Positions 55,101 through 64,000 of a stretch of 64,000 bases of DNA are shown piece after piece. The notes beneath the pieces were generated by a model. The model had not been told where the DNA came from. It saw only the letters and a program-made list of their open reading frames with translations, and ran no database searches. Numbering within the stretch: position 1 is the first letter of the stretch; each line of letters begins with the position of its first letter. Both the position numbers and the translations under genes were made by a program. The stretch covers positions 62,001 to 126,000 of the forward strand of contig JAWKSY010000010.1 in the NCBI GenBank assembly GCA_041402125.1, given 5' to 3'. The stretch is from JAWKSY01 sp041402125. GTDB lineage: Bacteria > Planctomycetota > GCA-002687715 > DRQF01.

Positions 55101-55707
55101 CAATGCATCGCGACGGCGGCGGCGACGCGTTGGGGCTTCGAGGGCCCGGCCGTCGCGCGCGCGCTGCACCTCTGCCACGCGACGCTCACCACGGAGCTCC
55201 CGCTCGGCCCCGACCGGCTCGCGCCCCTCGCCGCGATGGAGGACCCCCGTCCGCGAGATGGAGTTCCTCCTGCCGCTCCCCGACGCCCGGCTCCCCGGGC
55301 TCGGGCGGCCTGGCCAGGCGCGGGCGAGGGAGCGGCCGCGGATCGAGCGCGGCTTCCTCACCGGCGCGATCGACCTCGTCTTCCGCCACGAGGGCCGGCA
55401 CTACATCGCCGACTGGAAAGGCGACCTCCTCCTCGACGCCTCTCCGGCCGCGGTGGCGGCCCACGTCGAGGAGCACTACCTGCTCCAGGCCCGGCTCTAC
55501 TCCCTCGTCCTCGCGCGGGTGCTCGGCATCTCCGACGCCGCGGACCACGAGCGGCGCTTCGGCGGCGTCGCCTACGTCTTCCTGCGCCATCGCGAGGGCG
55601 ACCCGGCCGACGGGATCTGGTTCGCCCGGCCGGGATTCGAGGACCTCGGCCGCTACGAGCACGAGCTCGACGCGGAGGCGCCTCGCCGCGAGGAGGAGCG
55701 GGCATGA
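52171..55707 (+). CDS. recB: Exodeoxyribonuclease V beta subunit RecB (frameshifted)
   Basis: The 3'-5' helicase and nuclease subunit of RecBCD. UvrD-like motifs: Walker A EASAGTGKT (about residues 23-31), VVTFTEKAAAEL, LIDEFQDTDPTQW, VGDPKQSIYRFRGAD, SLDANWRS and TVHKSKGLEAPVVFLG. The nuclease domain near the end has TGAIDLVFR and HYIADWKGD, so the PD-(D/E)XK site looks intact. The frame breaks near 53870 and several times to about 55250, with sequence continuing in other frames (ALYKNPGLFGSGIADK-like, then LLDLLLAIEDPADEARRLR). The total of about 1179 codons equals E. coli RecB. ATGA overlaps join it to recC and recD. Confidence 0.9.
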
Positions 55708-57613
55708 ACGCCGCCGAACGACGCCTCGAGGCCGCCGCCGGTCCCCTCCCCAGGGAGTTCGCCCGCTGGCTCGGTCCTTTCCGATGCGCTCGACCTCGAG
55801 CCGGACGGCGCCTTCCTGGCGCTCGAGATCACGCGCCTCGCCCCGGGCGCCGACCCCGACGCGCTGACGGCCCTCGCCGCGGCGCTCTTCTGGTTGGGGG
55901 CAGCCGAAGCCGAGGGCTCGACGCGCCTCGACCTCGGACCGGCCTTCGAGGCGCGATGCGCGGCGGCGCGCCCGCTCCTCGAAGACGCCGCCGACCGCGC
56001 GCGCCTCGAGACCTTCTCCGGGGCGACGATCTCGGCCGCCCTCGGTCATCCCGATCTCGCCGGACTCGTCGGCGGTCCGGAGGACGACCGTCCGCTCGTC
56101 TTCGAGGGAGGGGCGCTCCGTTCGCGGCGCCGCGACGACGCCGAGCGCCGGCTCCGGGCAGGCCCTCGCGCGACGGGACGTCGAGCTCCCCAGAGCGCGC
56201 GAGCCGCCGCCCGAGGCCGCCGCCGCGGTCGTCGCGGCGAGCGCCACAAGGAGCCGGCGCCCGCGCAGCGCGCGGCGCTGGACGCCGCGGTCGGCCGCGG
56301 ACTCGCGGTGATCACCGGCGGGCCCGGCACCGGCAAGACGACGGTGGTCGTGCGCATCGTCCACGCACTCCTCGCGGCCGGCCTCGACCCCTCCCGGATC
56401 GGCCTCGCCGCCCCGACGGGACGGGCGGCGTGGCGGATGGCGGAGGCGATCCGCCAGGCCTCGGCCGGCGATGACGAGATCGCGGCGGCGCGCGCGCGGG
56501 GACTCGAACCCCGCACGCTCCACCGCTGGCTGGGATTCCACGGCGGCACCGGGCGATTCGCCCGCAGCGCAGAGGAAACCCCCTCGATCTCGAGTCTTGA
56601 TCGTCGACGAGGCCTCGATGATCGACCTCGACCTCGCGAGGCGTCTGCTCGAGGCCCTGCCCGCGCCCGCCGTCCTCGTGCTGGTGGGAGACGCCGACCA
56701 GCTTCCCAGCGTCGGGAGCGGCGCCGTCCTCCATGATCGTCGGCGCGGGCGCCTGGGGCGTCGCCCGCCTCGATCGCGGTTTCCGCGTGCGGACCGACGA
56801 CGACAGCGGAGCCGCCCTCGCCGAGCTGGCGACCGCGCGCTCCGCGAGCGACCGGGCGCCGCCGGATCAGGAACGATCTGCCGGCGCCCGGCGCCAGGGC
56901 CCTGGCGCCTCGAGTCCGCCGCGCTCCACCGCGAGATCCTTCCCGCCTGGCACGCGACGCGCTTCGACGACCTGCCGCTCGACGACCCCGCGGCCCTGCT
57001 CGCGCGCCACTCGGATTCGCGCGTCCTCCTCCACGACGCGCGTCCTCGTCACGGGCGCCGAACGCGTCCACGTCGCACCTGCATCGTCCACGCGCGGGCG
57101 ATCGGCGCCCCGGGACGCGACTTCCTCGCCGGCGAGCCCGTCGTCGTCGTCCGGAACGACCCGGCGCGACGCCTCTTCAACGGCGATCTCGGCGTGGCGA
57201 CGCGGCGCGGCGACGCGATCGTCGTCGCGATCGATCGCCCGGGCGGCGTCGAGACCTTCGAGCTGGGATCGATCGCCCACCTCCTCGTCCGCGGCTGGGC
57301 GACCACGGTCCACAAGGCGCAGGGCAGCGAATGCGGCGAAGGCGCTTCGTCGTCGTGCCCGAGGTCTCGGGCCCCTTCGCGAACCGCGAGGTGCTCTACC
57401 ACCGCGGTCACCCGCTGTCGCCGCGCGGTCTTTCTCCACGGCTCGGAGGCCGCCCTCGCCGACGCCGCGTCCCGCTCCGTCGCGCGGGCGGCAGGCCTCG
57501 CCACGAGCTTCTCCGCCGCTCGCGCGGCCGACGAGGGCGACCTCGACGCCGATCCTCGGCCCTTCTGCGCGACGGCTTTCGCCGGACCGAGCGCCCGCTA
57601 TCATCGAGCATGA
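55704..57613 (+). CDS. recD: Exodeoxyribonuclease V alpha subunit RecD (frameshifted)
   Basis: The 5'-3' helicase subunit of RecBCD. Motifs appear in turn across several frames: VITGGPGTGKTTVVVRIVH (Walker A), AAPTGRAAWRMAEAI, LIVDEASMIDLDLARRLLE (Walker B), LVGDADQLPSVGSGAV, VVVVRNDPARRLFNGDLG and TTVHKAQGSE (motif VI region). At least six frame breaks lie between about 55780 and 57380. The total of about 636 codons is near E. coli RecD (608). The start overlaps recB (ATGA) and the stop overlaps the MFS gene start. Since motifs survive in every frame, consensus errors are the simplest explanation. Confidence 0.85.
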
Positions 57614-58823
57614 CGTCCGCGGGCGCCCCCTGGCGCCGAACCCTGTGGGTCCTCTTCTTCGCCAATGCCGTCACCGCGACGGGCATGATGGCGATGGTTC
57701 CCTTCCTCACCTACTTCGTCGAGGAGCTGGGCATCCACGACCGGCCGCCCGGAACCTCTGGACGGGCCTCGTCGTGGGAGCCGCGCCCGTCGTCGCCGCC
57801 CTCATGGGACCGGTCTGGGGCGCGATGAGCGACCGCACCGGCCGCAAGGTCATGGTGCTCCGCGCCCTCGCCGCGATCGTCGTCTTCGTCGGCATCATGG
57901 GACTCGCGCCGAACGTCTGGGTCCTGCTGGCGATGCGGATCCTGCAGGGCTTCTTCTCCGGCTACATCCCCACCGCGATCACCTTCGCGTCGGTCCTCGC
58001 GCCCGAGGCCGAACAGGGACGCATCGCGAGCCGCATCCAGAGCGCGATGCCGGCGGGCATGGTCGGGGGCTACCTGATCGGCGGCTTCATGAGCGAGGCC
58101 GGCCTGATCCGCTACATCTTCCCCCTCTGCGCCGGCCTCGCCCTCCTCGGCGTGATCGCGGTGGCGCTCTTCACGCACGAACCGGAGGTCGAGGAGCCGC
58201 GCCGGACGAAGGAGCGGGTTCCCTTCTTCCTCGCGATGCGCCAGGTGCTGGGGCTCCCGAGCCTCGCGGCGCTGCTCGGCGCGATCGCGATGGTCCGCTT
58301 CCTCGTCTCGACCGTCGACCCCGTCTACGCGCGATACGTCGAGGAGGTGGGCGGCACGAAGGACGTCGCGGGCATGGTGATGAGCGCGCAGGCGCTGACC
58401 GCGGTCGTCTTCATGCAGCTCTGGGGCCACGCCGCGGATCGCATCGGCCCGAGCCTGACCTTCGTCCTCTCGGGCGCGGGCACGGCGCTGTCCTTCTGGT
58501 GGCAGGGACACGCCGGGGGCATTCCCGAGCTCTTCGTCGCGCGCTGCACCGCCGGCGCCTGTCTCTCGGGAGTCTTCCCCGCCGCCTACATCCTCGCGGG
58601 ACGCGAGGCGCCCTCGGCGCTGCGCGGGGCGGCGATGGGCGTCGTCTTCATGATCGTCGCCCTCTCCCACGCGCTCGGATCGCTCGCCGGCGGCGGCCTT
58701 CTCAACCTGCTCGGTTTCCGCGGACTCTTCGTGGTGATCTCGTCCGTCGTCCTCACGCTGTCGGGGGTGGGACTGATCCTTCGCCGGCGCCACGGCCTCC
58801 GCGGAGCCAGGGCCAGGTCATGA
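57610..58823 (+). CDS. Major facilitator superfamily transporter (one apparent frameshift)
   Basis: A 12-TM transporter of about 404 residues. The first frame gives TLWVLFFANAVTATGMMAMVPFLTYFVEELG; after a break near 57760 the sequence resumes as NLWTGLVVGAAPVVAALMGP. The MFS loop-2/3 signature is clear (GPVWGAMSDRTGRKVMVLRAL), and the second half has GHAADRIGPSLTFVL and PSALRGAAMGVVFMIVALSHALG. The pattern suggests a drug- or sugar-efflux MFS member; the substrate is unknown. The start overlaps recD (ATGA), so it rides on the recCBD transcript. The 3' end overlaps the convergent membrane gene by 71 bases. Confidence 0.88.
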
Positions 58824-59478
58824 GGGCGAAGAGCCCGATCACGATCAGCCCGAGCCAGACGAGTCGCAGCGGCCAGGCGCCCAGGAGCGCGATCGGCGTG
58901 CCCTCGACGTGCCCGTCGTCCGGTGAGTTGAAGAAGTAGGGCGTGTCGAGCGCGAGGTTCACGCCGAGGACGGCCAGGAAGAGCACCAGCGTCGTCGCGA
59001 CGGTGAAGACGAATCCCCGCCAGCTCGGACGCGGTCCGAAGGCGAAGGCGTTGACGAGCGCGACCGCGACGATCCCGCCGTGCAGGAACCAGAACGCCCA
59101 GAACTCCGGGTGCGCGAAGCCGTCGTCCACCGTCGGCGTCAGGAAGGCCTGCCAGCTCAGGCCGAGCCCCCAGTAGTAGACCAGCCAGCCCGGTCCGTCC
59201 CTTCGCGAAAGGATGGACCAGGCCGCCGCCATCCACGCGAAGTCGCAGAGGTGGAGCGGCAACGAGACGTCGGGGTTCCAGTGGGCGGGCAGGAGGCGGT
59301 AGGTCTGCATCGCGAGATTGCCGGCGAGGATCGCCATCCCCAGGCGGAGGCGGAAGGGTCGTTCCTCGGGACTCCCCTTCACGCGCCGCGCGCGCCGGAC
59401 GAGCGCGACGAGGATCGCGAGCGCCGCGACCACGACGACGAGGTGGACGACCCCGTAGGGTCGGAATTCGTCGGCCAT
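58753..59478 (-). CDS. TIGR02206/YwaF-like integral membrane protein
   Basis: A 241-residue protein with six or more TM helices. It resembles the YwaF/TIGR02206 family of unknown function: ADEFRPYGVVHLVVVVAALAI at the start, LPLHLCDFAWMAAAWSIL, YYWGLGLSWQAFLTPTVDDG, DTPYFFNSPD and GAWPLRLVWLGLIVIGL. The start at 59478 faces the LysR gene across a 79-base divergent gap, so that regulator may control it (inference). The 3' end overlaps the MFS gene by 71 bases in convergent orientation, so reads of either message would run into the other. Confidence 0.85.
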   Translation of the reverse strand: MADEFRPYGVVHLVVVVAALAILVALVRRARRVKGSPEERPFRLRLGMAILAGNLAMQTYRLLPAHWNPDVSLPLHLCDFAWMAAAWSILSRRDGPGWLVYYWGLGLSWQAFLTPTVDDGFAHPEFWAFWFLHGGIVAVALVNAFAFGPRPSWRGFVFTVATTLVLFLAVLGVNLALDTPYFFNSPDDGHVEGTPIALLGAWPLRLVWLGLIVIGLFALMTWPWLRGGRGAGEGSVPPPTA

Positions 59479-59557
59479 CCTCGCTCCCCCCTTCTCCGCT
59501 CCCCGTCCCTGTCGCCCGCTATCGTCGCCACGACCCTCGGGGAGGAGGAATGCGGCG

Positions 59558-60436
59558 ATGATACAGCTCCACCGGCTCGAGGGATTCTACTGGGTCGCGC
59601 GCGAACGCGGCTACGCGCGCGCCGCCCGCGCCTTCCCCTATCCGATCACGCAGCCCGCCGTCCACCAGCAGGTCAAGAAGCTCGAATCCGAGCTCGGACT
59701 CGCCCTCTTCGAGCGCCTGACGAAGGATCGCCTCGGACTCACCCCGGCCGGCAAGGCGCTCTTCGACTTCGTGCGTCCCTTCTTCGAGCGCCTGCCCTCG
59801 GTCGTGCGTCAGATCCGCGCCGGCGAGACCGGCGGCGAGCTCGTCATCGGCGCCGAGTCGCTCCTGCTCCGCCACCTCCTGCCGGGCTGGCTCCGCCGGA
59901 TGCAGAAGCGCCGCCCCGACGCCTTTCTCGACCTCGTCGAGATGCAAAACCCCGATCCGGCCGTGCTCCTCGACGGCACGGTGGACGTCCTCGTGGCCTG
60001 GCTCCCCGAGATCCCGAAGTCCGTCGCGTCGCTCGAGGTGGGCCTCGTCCACGGCTTCCTCGCCGCGCCCCAGGGACACCCGGTGACCCGCAAGAAGCGA
60101 TTCACCCCCCGCGACTTCGCCGACGACACCTTCGTCGGCTACCACCGCGACACGCGGTTCGCCGCGATCCAGGCCGAGGTCCTCGCGCGGCTCGGCATCC
60201 ATCCGGAGCGCACCGTCGGCGCGGGTTCGGCCGAGACCATCCTGGGACTCGTCGCGGGCGGGATCGGCTACTCCATCGTGCCCTGGCTCGATCCGCAGGG
60301 TCCGCGGATGCGCGGCGTCGTGACGCGCCCGCTCGAGGCGACGGGACCGCGCTTCCCGATCTACCTCGCCTGGCGCAAGGACACGCCCGAGAACCCCCTC
60401 CTCGACGCGCTCATCGCGACGGCCCCTCGGGACTGA
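59558..60436 (+). CDS. LysR-family transcriptional regulator
   Basis: A 292-residue regulator with an N-terminal winged HTH: LEGFYWVARERGYARAARAF, then PYPITQPAVHQQVKKLESELG (recognition helix) and LFERLTKDRLGLTPAGKAL. A linker helix and a type 2 periplasmic-binding-like effector domain follow (GGELVIGAESLLLRHLLPGW, ... AETILGLVAGGIGYSIVPWL). LysR regulators usually act on a divergent neighbour, here the TIGR02206-like gene 79 bases away, or on the gene they converge with, the symporter. The effector is unknown. Its last 26 bases overlap the symporter gene in convergent orientation. Confidence 0.93.
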   Translation: MIQLHRLEGFYWVARERGYARAARAFPYPITQPAVHQQVKKLESELGLALFERLTKDRLGLTPAGKALFDFVRPFFERLPSVVRQIRAGETGGELVIGAESLLLRHLLPGWLRRMQKRRPDAFLDLVEMQNPDPAVLLDGTVDVLVAWLPEIPKSVASLEVGLVHGFLAAPQGHPVTRKKRFTPRDFADDTFVGYHRDTRFAAIQAEVLARLGIHPERTVGAGSAETILGLVAGGIGYSIVPWLDPQGPRMRGVVTRPLEATGPRFPIYLAWRKDTPENPLLDALIATAPRD

Positions 60437-61880
60437 GCTCCCGGGCCGGCGGCCGGTTCAAGACGGCCGGCGCGAGGACGAGGCCGCTCGCGAGGTAGGG
60501 CAGCACGTTCTGACAGATCCCGCCCCAGTCGCCGGGCACCCCGAACCGCTCCATCGCCTCGCGATGCAGCGCGACCGACGCGAAGCCGACCGCCATCGAG
60601 GTCATCGCGAGGCCCGGCCGCGGGCGCGCGCCCATGAGCTTCACCGCGAGCAGGGGCCCGAAGGCCGCGCCGATCGCCGACCAGGCGTAGATGACGCGAT
60701 CGAAGATCGTCGCGTCCTTCGCCAGCGCGAGCACCACCGAGAGGACGACGACGGCCACGATCGCCAGGCGCGAGACCAGGAGCGAACGCCGCTGCGCGCC
60801 CCAGTCGAGACCGAGGTCGTGCGTCATCGAGCTCGCCGCGACCAGGAGCTGGCTGTCCGCGGTGGACATGACGGCCGAGAGGACGGCGGCGATGATCACG
60901 CCGGCGACGATCGGATGGAGATAGGTGTCCGCGGCGTGGAAGAGCAGGCTCTCCTGCTTGCCGTCGGGGAGCGTCTCGAAGAGGACGCGCCCGCAGAGTC
61001 CGAGGAGGATCATCCCGGTGTAGACGAGAACGGCCCACCCGAGCGCGACGACGCGCGCGCGCGCCAGCGCGGCCGGTCCCTCGCGCAGCGCCAGGAAGCG
61101 ATTGACCACGTGCGGCTGCCCCGGGTAGCCGAGGCCGATGCCGAGGAGCCCCATCGCGAAACCGAAGGCGGCCGGGCCCGCCCCGTGCCCGAAGAGGGAG
61201 GCGTAACCCGGCTGGTCGACGGCGCGGATGCCCTCGACGAGCCCTCCCGCGCCGAGGTGCGCGAAGGCCACGGCCGGGAGGATCACCGCGGCGAGGACCA
61301 TCATCGCGCCCTGGAGCGTGTCGGTGAGGCTGACGGCCCAGAAGCCGCCGAGCAGCGTGTAGAAGAGGACGATGGCCGCGCCGATCACGATCGAGGTGCG
61401 GACGTCGTAGCCGAGCACGTGCTCGAAGGCCCCGCCCGCCGCCTTCATCTGCGCCGCGACGTAGACGACGAAGGTGACGACCACGATGAGCGAGGCGAGG
61501 ACGCGGATCCCGCGCGAGGTGCCGCCGCGGCCATCGGCCGCGAGGAAGTCGGTGATGGTCACCGCGCGACGGCCGTCGGGATGGCGGCGGAGCGCCGGCG
61601 CCACGACGAGCCAGTTCAGGACGAAGCCCCCCACGCAGGCGGGGAACAGCCAGAGGGCGGCGAGCCCCTCCTTCCAGGCGAAGCCGCTCGCGCCGAGCAG
61701 GGTCCACGCCGAGGACGAGCTGGCGGAGGCGGAGAAGGCGGCGATCACCGGGCCGAGGCCGCGCCCGCCGAGGAAGAAGTCGGCCTCGTCGCGGTTGCGG
61801 CCCCTCGCGAGGAATCCGATCGCGACGAGGACGATCTTGTAGACCACCAGGGTCACCAGCACGATCGTCGCGCGATCCAT
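60411..61880 (-). CDS. Sodium/solute symporter (SSS family, PutP-like)
   Basis: A 489-residue transporter with about 13 TM helices. SSS motifs include DEADFFLGGRGLGPVIAAFS near TM1-2 with the sodium-site Ala/Ser stretch ASASSSSAWTLLGASGFAW, GLGYPGQPHVVNRFLAL (also seen in PutP), and AVMSTADSQLLVAASSMTHDL (TM8 Na2 site with Ser-Thr). It likely imports proline or a related solute with sodium; the substrate is by family similarity only. It starts 326 bases before hsp20 in divergent orientation. The 3' end overlaps the LysR gene by 26 bases. Confidence 0.9.
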   Translation of the reverse strand: MDRATIVLVTLVVYKIVLVAIGFLARGRNRDEADFFLGGRGLGPVIAAFSASASSSSAWTLLGASGFAWKEGLAALWLFPACVGGFVLNWLVVAPALRRHPDGRRAVTITDFLAADGRGGTSRGIRVLASLIVVVTFVVYVAAQMKAAGGAFEHVLGYDVRTSIVIGAAIVLFYTLLGGFWAVSLTDTLQGAMMVLAAVILPAVAFAHLGAGGLVEGIRAVDQPGYASLFGHGAGPAAFGFAMGLLGIGLGYPGQPHVVNRFLALREGPAALARARVVALGWAVLVYTGMILLGLCGRVLFETLPDGKQESLLFHAADTYLHPIVAGVIIAAVLSAVMSTADSQLLVAASSMTHDLGLDWGAQRRSLLVSRLAIVAVVVLSVVLALAKDATIFDRVIYAWSAIGAAFGPLLAVKLMGARPRPGLAMTSMAVGFASVALHREAMERFGVPGDWGGICQNVLPYLASGLVLAPAVLNRPPARELSPEGPSR

Positions 61881-61967
61881 CCGCGTCCTCCCCGCCCCTC
61901 GGGCGACGCCCTTCCGTCACCTCGCGCCCGATCATGGGGGGCCCGACCCCGGCTGGATACCCCCACC

Positions 61968-62004
61968 CTGACAGGACTGACATCTCGACGCTGCCAAGCT
62001 GACA
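61968..62004. promoter_or_regulatory. Three CTGACA direct repeats between putP-like and hsp20 genes
   Basis: CTGACA occurs at 61968-61973, 61977-61982 and 61999-62004 in the 326-base divergent gap 61881-62206. The half-site matches the palindrome before groEL1. The rest of the gap holds no gene or clear -35/-10. A regulatory role is inference; the motif is short. Confidence 0.35.
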
Positions 62005-62206
62005 CCGTCGTCCGCTCGCGGGGGGCTCGCCTCCGCGACGGCGACGGCCCCAAGCCCCGGTGATGAGGAAACTTGCGGCGAGCGACGACCGCCGGACCGC
62101 GATCGGCACGCCGGCTGCGAAACGGAGGGCACGAGACGCGGCCCGAGGGCGCGACGATGTCGCGGGGGTCCCGTCCCGAGAGGTTCGATTACACGGAGGC
62201 ACGATC

Positions 62207-62626
62207 ATGAAGCTCCAGAACTTCCCCCTGACCCCGATGGCCGGCTTCGAGCGCGACATGAGCGAGCTGTTCCGCGGGGTCCTCGGCGCCCCGGCCCCCT
62301 TCCGCGGCCTCGACGTCGCCGAGACCGAGACCGCCTACGAGGTGGCCGTCGACCTCCCCGGCATCGCCATGGAGGAGGTCAGTCTCGACTTCGCGGACAA
62401 GACCCTGCGGATCGAGGTCGCCAAGGTCGAGAACGGCGAGACCGTCGTCGAGAACCGGACCTGGCACCGCCGCGACCGCCGGCGCGTCGAGATCCGCGAA
62501 TCGATCCGCTTCCCCAAGGACATCGAGGTCGACGCCATCGCGGCCCGTCTCGACCGCGGCGTCCTGCAGATCACCCTGCCGAAGGCGCAGGCCGCCCAGG
62601 CCCGCCGCATCGCGATCCAGGGCTGA
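62207..62626 (+). CDS. Small heat shock protein, Hsp20/alpha-crystallin family
   Basis: A 139-residue ATP-independent holdase. The start at ATG 62207 follows GGAGG. The alpha-crystallin domain covers most of the protein: DVAETETAYEVAVDLPGIAMEEV, LRIEVAKVENGETVVENRTW, and ESIRFPKDIEVDAIAARLDRGVLQITLPKA. The C-terminus RRIAIQG supplies the I-x-I anchor. Upstream lie CTGACA repeats resembling those near groEL1. A perfect 16-bp hairpin follows the stop. Confidence 0.93.
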   Translation: MKLQNFPLTPMAGFERDMSELFRGVLGAPAPFRGLDVAETETAYEVAVDLPGIAMEEVSLDFADKTLRIEVAKVENGETVVENRTWHRRDRRRVEIRESIRFPKDIEVDAIAARLDRGVLQITLPKAQAAQARRIAIQG

Positions 62627-62667
62627 CGCCGATCGGCCTGACAGCGCGGCCCTCGCGCGCTAAGGTG

Positions 62668-62701
62668 GAACCGGCCGCGGTCCCCGGACCGCGGCCGGTT
62701 C
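62668..62701 (+). terminator. Perfect 16-bp hairpin after hsp20
   Basis: GAACCGGCCGCGGTCC (62668-62683) pairs perfectly with GGACCGCGGCCGGTTC (62686-62701). It lies 42 bases after the hsp20 stop and 26 before the next gene. There is no T-run. Confidence 0.7.
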
Positions 62702-62726
62702 GTCAATCACCTCGAGGAGACGCGGC

Positions 62727-63515
62727 GTGTCCTTCAACGAGAACCTGAAGACCGGCTACTTCTGCTGGGCCGATCTCGGCGCCGACGATTACGACGGCAC
62801 GGTCGCCTTCTACTCCGCCCTCTTCGACTGGTCGGTCGAGAACCGGGGCGAGGGCGGACACCGCTACGGGATCGCGCGCCTCGACGGGCACGACGTCGGC
62901 GCGATCTACCAGAAGATCCCGGGCGCGATGCCCGAGGGACTCGCCCCGGTCTGGACCCTCTACGCCCGCGTCGCGGACGTCGAGGCCGCGGTGGGCAACG
63001 TCGAGCGACTCGGGGGCTCCGTCCTCGTCGCCGCCACGGACGTCCCGGACCACGGCCGGCTGGCCCTCGTCGCGGATCCCGAGGGCGCGCACTTCGGCCT
63101 CTGGGAGCCGCGCGGGCACGACGGCTTCGAGCTCGTCGACGAGCCGGGCACTCCGACCTGGTTCGAGCTCGCGGGACGCGACATCGAGGGGACCTCGCGC
63201 TTCTACGCCGAGCTCTTCGGCTGGGACTGGGTGACCCACGCCTCCGGTGACGCCCGCTACACCGTCTTCGAGCGCGACGACGACATCCCCATCGCCGGCA
63301 TGATGGAGATGACCTCGGAATGGGGCGACATGCCCCCGCACTGGATGCTCTACTTCGAGGTCTTCGACACCGACGAGGCCGCCGAGCGGGTGAAGGAGCT
63401 GGGCGGGCAGGTCTGCGTGCCCCCGTCCGACCTCCCCTACGGCCGGTTCGCCGTCGTCAACGACCCCGGCGGCGGCACCTTCTCGTTGATCGTTCCCCGC
63501 GGCGTCGCGGACTGA
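62727..63515 (+). CDS. VOC-superfamily protein with two tandem domains
   Basis: A 262-residue protein with two glyoxalase/bleomycin-resistance-like (VOC) modules. The first starts YFCWADLGADDYDGTVAFYSALF and includes VADPEGAHFGLWE; the second starts TWFELAGRDIEGTSRFYAELFGWDW and ends VNDPGGGTFSLIVPRG. The betaalphabetabetabeta repeats resemble the CFP-30B/27 antigen-type tandem VOC proteins. Metal-binding His/Glu positions are not obvious to me, so enzymatic activity is uncertain. GTG start at 62727 with GAGGAGA upstream. It is separated from hsp20 by the 62668-62701 hairpin. Confidence 0.88.
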   Translation: MSFNENLKTGYFCWADLGADDYDGTVAFYSALFDWSVENRGEGGHRYGIARLDGHDVGAIYQKIPGAMPEGLAPVWTLYARVADVEAAVGNVERLGGSVLVAATDVPDHGRLALVADPEGAHFGLWEPRGHDGFELVDEPGTPTWFELAGRDIEGTSRFYAELFGWDWVTHASGDARYTVFERDDDIPIAGMMEMTSEWGDMPPHWMLYFEVFDTDEAAERVKELGGQVCVPPSDLPYGRFAVVNDPGGGTFSLIVPRGVAD

Positions 63516-63627
63516 GCTTCCGGCCCGGAGGCTCCGAGGGTATCGTGCGCACGCCGACGAGGCCGCGGGACGGCGGCTTCGCGCCTCTCGACGCGCCCGG
63601 CGGCGCAGACTGGAGAAGGAGATCAGG

Positions 63628-64000
63628 ATGAAGTTCACGGAACGCAGCGGCCGCGTCCTCGCGGCCTTCGCCCTCGTCCTCGTGACCGCGCTCGCGGCCT
63701 GCGAGTCGGACGACGAGATGATGATGGCGGAAGAAGGCGACGCGATGTCGGTGACCGAGAACCAGGCCTGGCGCGCTCCGATGTCGTCGCGGCCCGGCCG
63801 CGACTCGATGCTGCACGCGCGGCTCGCCGGGCAGATGGTCCGCATCGACGTCGACCGCCCGCTCCACTCCTTCTCGCGCTGGATGCGCGAGCACCATGAC
63901 CTCGACGTCATGCTCGGGAACGAGGCGATCGAGACGCACTGGCTCGATCGCATCGCCTACCGTTCGATCCACCCCGAGACGCTCGGCGAGGCCCTGACCC
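63628..64000 (+). CDS. Lipoprotein of unknown function (cut by window end)
   Basis: An open frame starting ATG 63628, preceded by GAAGGAGA, with no stop before the window ends (124 codons seen). The signal is clear: VLAAFALVLVTALAAC (Cys25), so the product is membrane-anchored. The next residues are acidic (ESDDEMMMAEEGDAMS), followed by a compact part with RVxLxRP-type strands (QMVRIDVDRPLHSFSRWMRE) and a helix. I do not recognise the family. The size and the C-terminal part are unknown. Confidence 0.8.
   Translation, partial: MKFTERSGRVLAAFALVLVTALAACESDDEMMMAEEGDAMSVTENQAWRAPMSSRPGRDSMLHARLAGQMVRIDVDRPLHSFSRWMREHHDLDVMLGNEAIETHWLDRIAYRSIHPETLGEALT

Overview
The window is one very GC-rich (by eye near 70%), gene-dense bacterial chromosome segment. 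It most likely comes from a planctomycete or close PVC relative. The best marker is the 70-residue basic protein at 22273..22485 (MTLHKSL... RNVLTRAE... GLPKVR), which matches my memory of the small basic signature protein of the Planctomycetes-Verrucomicrobia-Chlamydiae group. Supporting signs are two chaperonins, secreted HEAT/VWA and NPCBM proteins, membrane-anchored proteins built from carboxypeptidase-regulatory-like repeats, and many secreted proteins of unknown function. I found no rRNA, tRNA, CRISPR array, prophage or insertion sequence.

Layout. 0-2.6 kb (minus): moeA and an unusual radical SAM enzyme. 2.8-11 kb (plus): a three-gene RND efflux operon with one lipoprotein adaptor and two different permeases. 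11-17 kb (plus): ribH-nusB-ftsY, an O-antigen-ligase-like/TPR membrane protein, and a HEAT+VWA secreted protein. 17.2-28.3 kb (minus): a protease-like secreted protein with a degenerate HExxH; a histone-H1-like Lys/Ala protein with its own promoter and terminator; queE-der-lipoprotein; the PVC small basic protein with a membrane-anchored partner; and NPCBM protein-VWA protein-pdxA. 28.4-34.6 kb (plus): groEL1-groES-groEL2-dnaJ-grpE-fmdB-like-yacG, a protein-folding block. 34.6-38.7 kb (minus): two repeat-domain membrane proteins. 39-45.8 kb (plus): a glycoside-hydrolase-like secreted protein, a probable small RNA locus, and an M28 peptidase with an unknown secreted partner. 45.8-48.4 kb: SRAP/HMCES protein, GNAT acetyltransferase, RMD1/DUF155 protein. 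48.4-48.75 kb: a cluster of REP-like palindromes. 48.8-58.8 kb (plus): recC-recB-recD and an MFS transporter, joined by ATGA overlaps. 58.7-64 kb: a TIGR02206-type membrane protein, a LysR regulator, a sodium/solute symporter, Hsp20, a double VOC protein, and a lipoprotein cut by the window end.

Sequence quality. Reading-frame breaks are strongly clustered: ribH, the ligase/TPR gene, the NPCBM gene, groEL1, the 3' part of recC, and recB-recD-MFS. Other stretches, such as 34-48 kb and 58-64 kb, show none. The broken genes keep family-typical lengths, intact motifs in alternating frames and start/stop overlaps with neighbours. I read most breaks as local consensus errors, not gene decay.

Most notable non-coding signals: a textbook promoter-to-terminator unit with no reading frame at 41550..41837; the palindrome cluster at 48420..48747; CTGACA repeats near groEL1 and hsp20; and a CGCG-saturated spacer near 19.3 kb.
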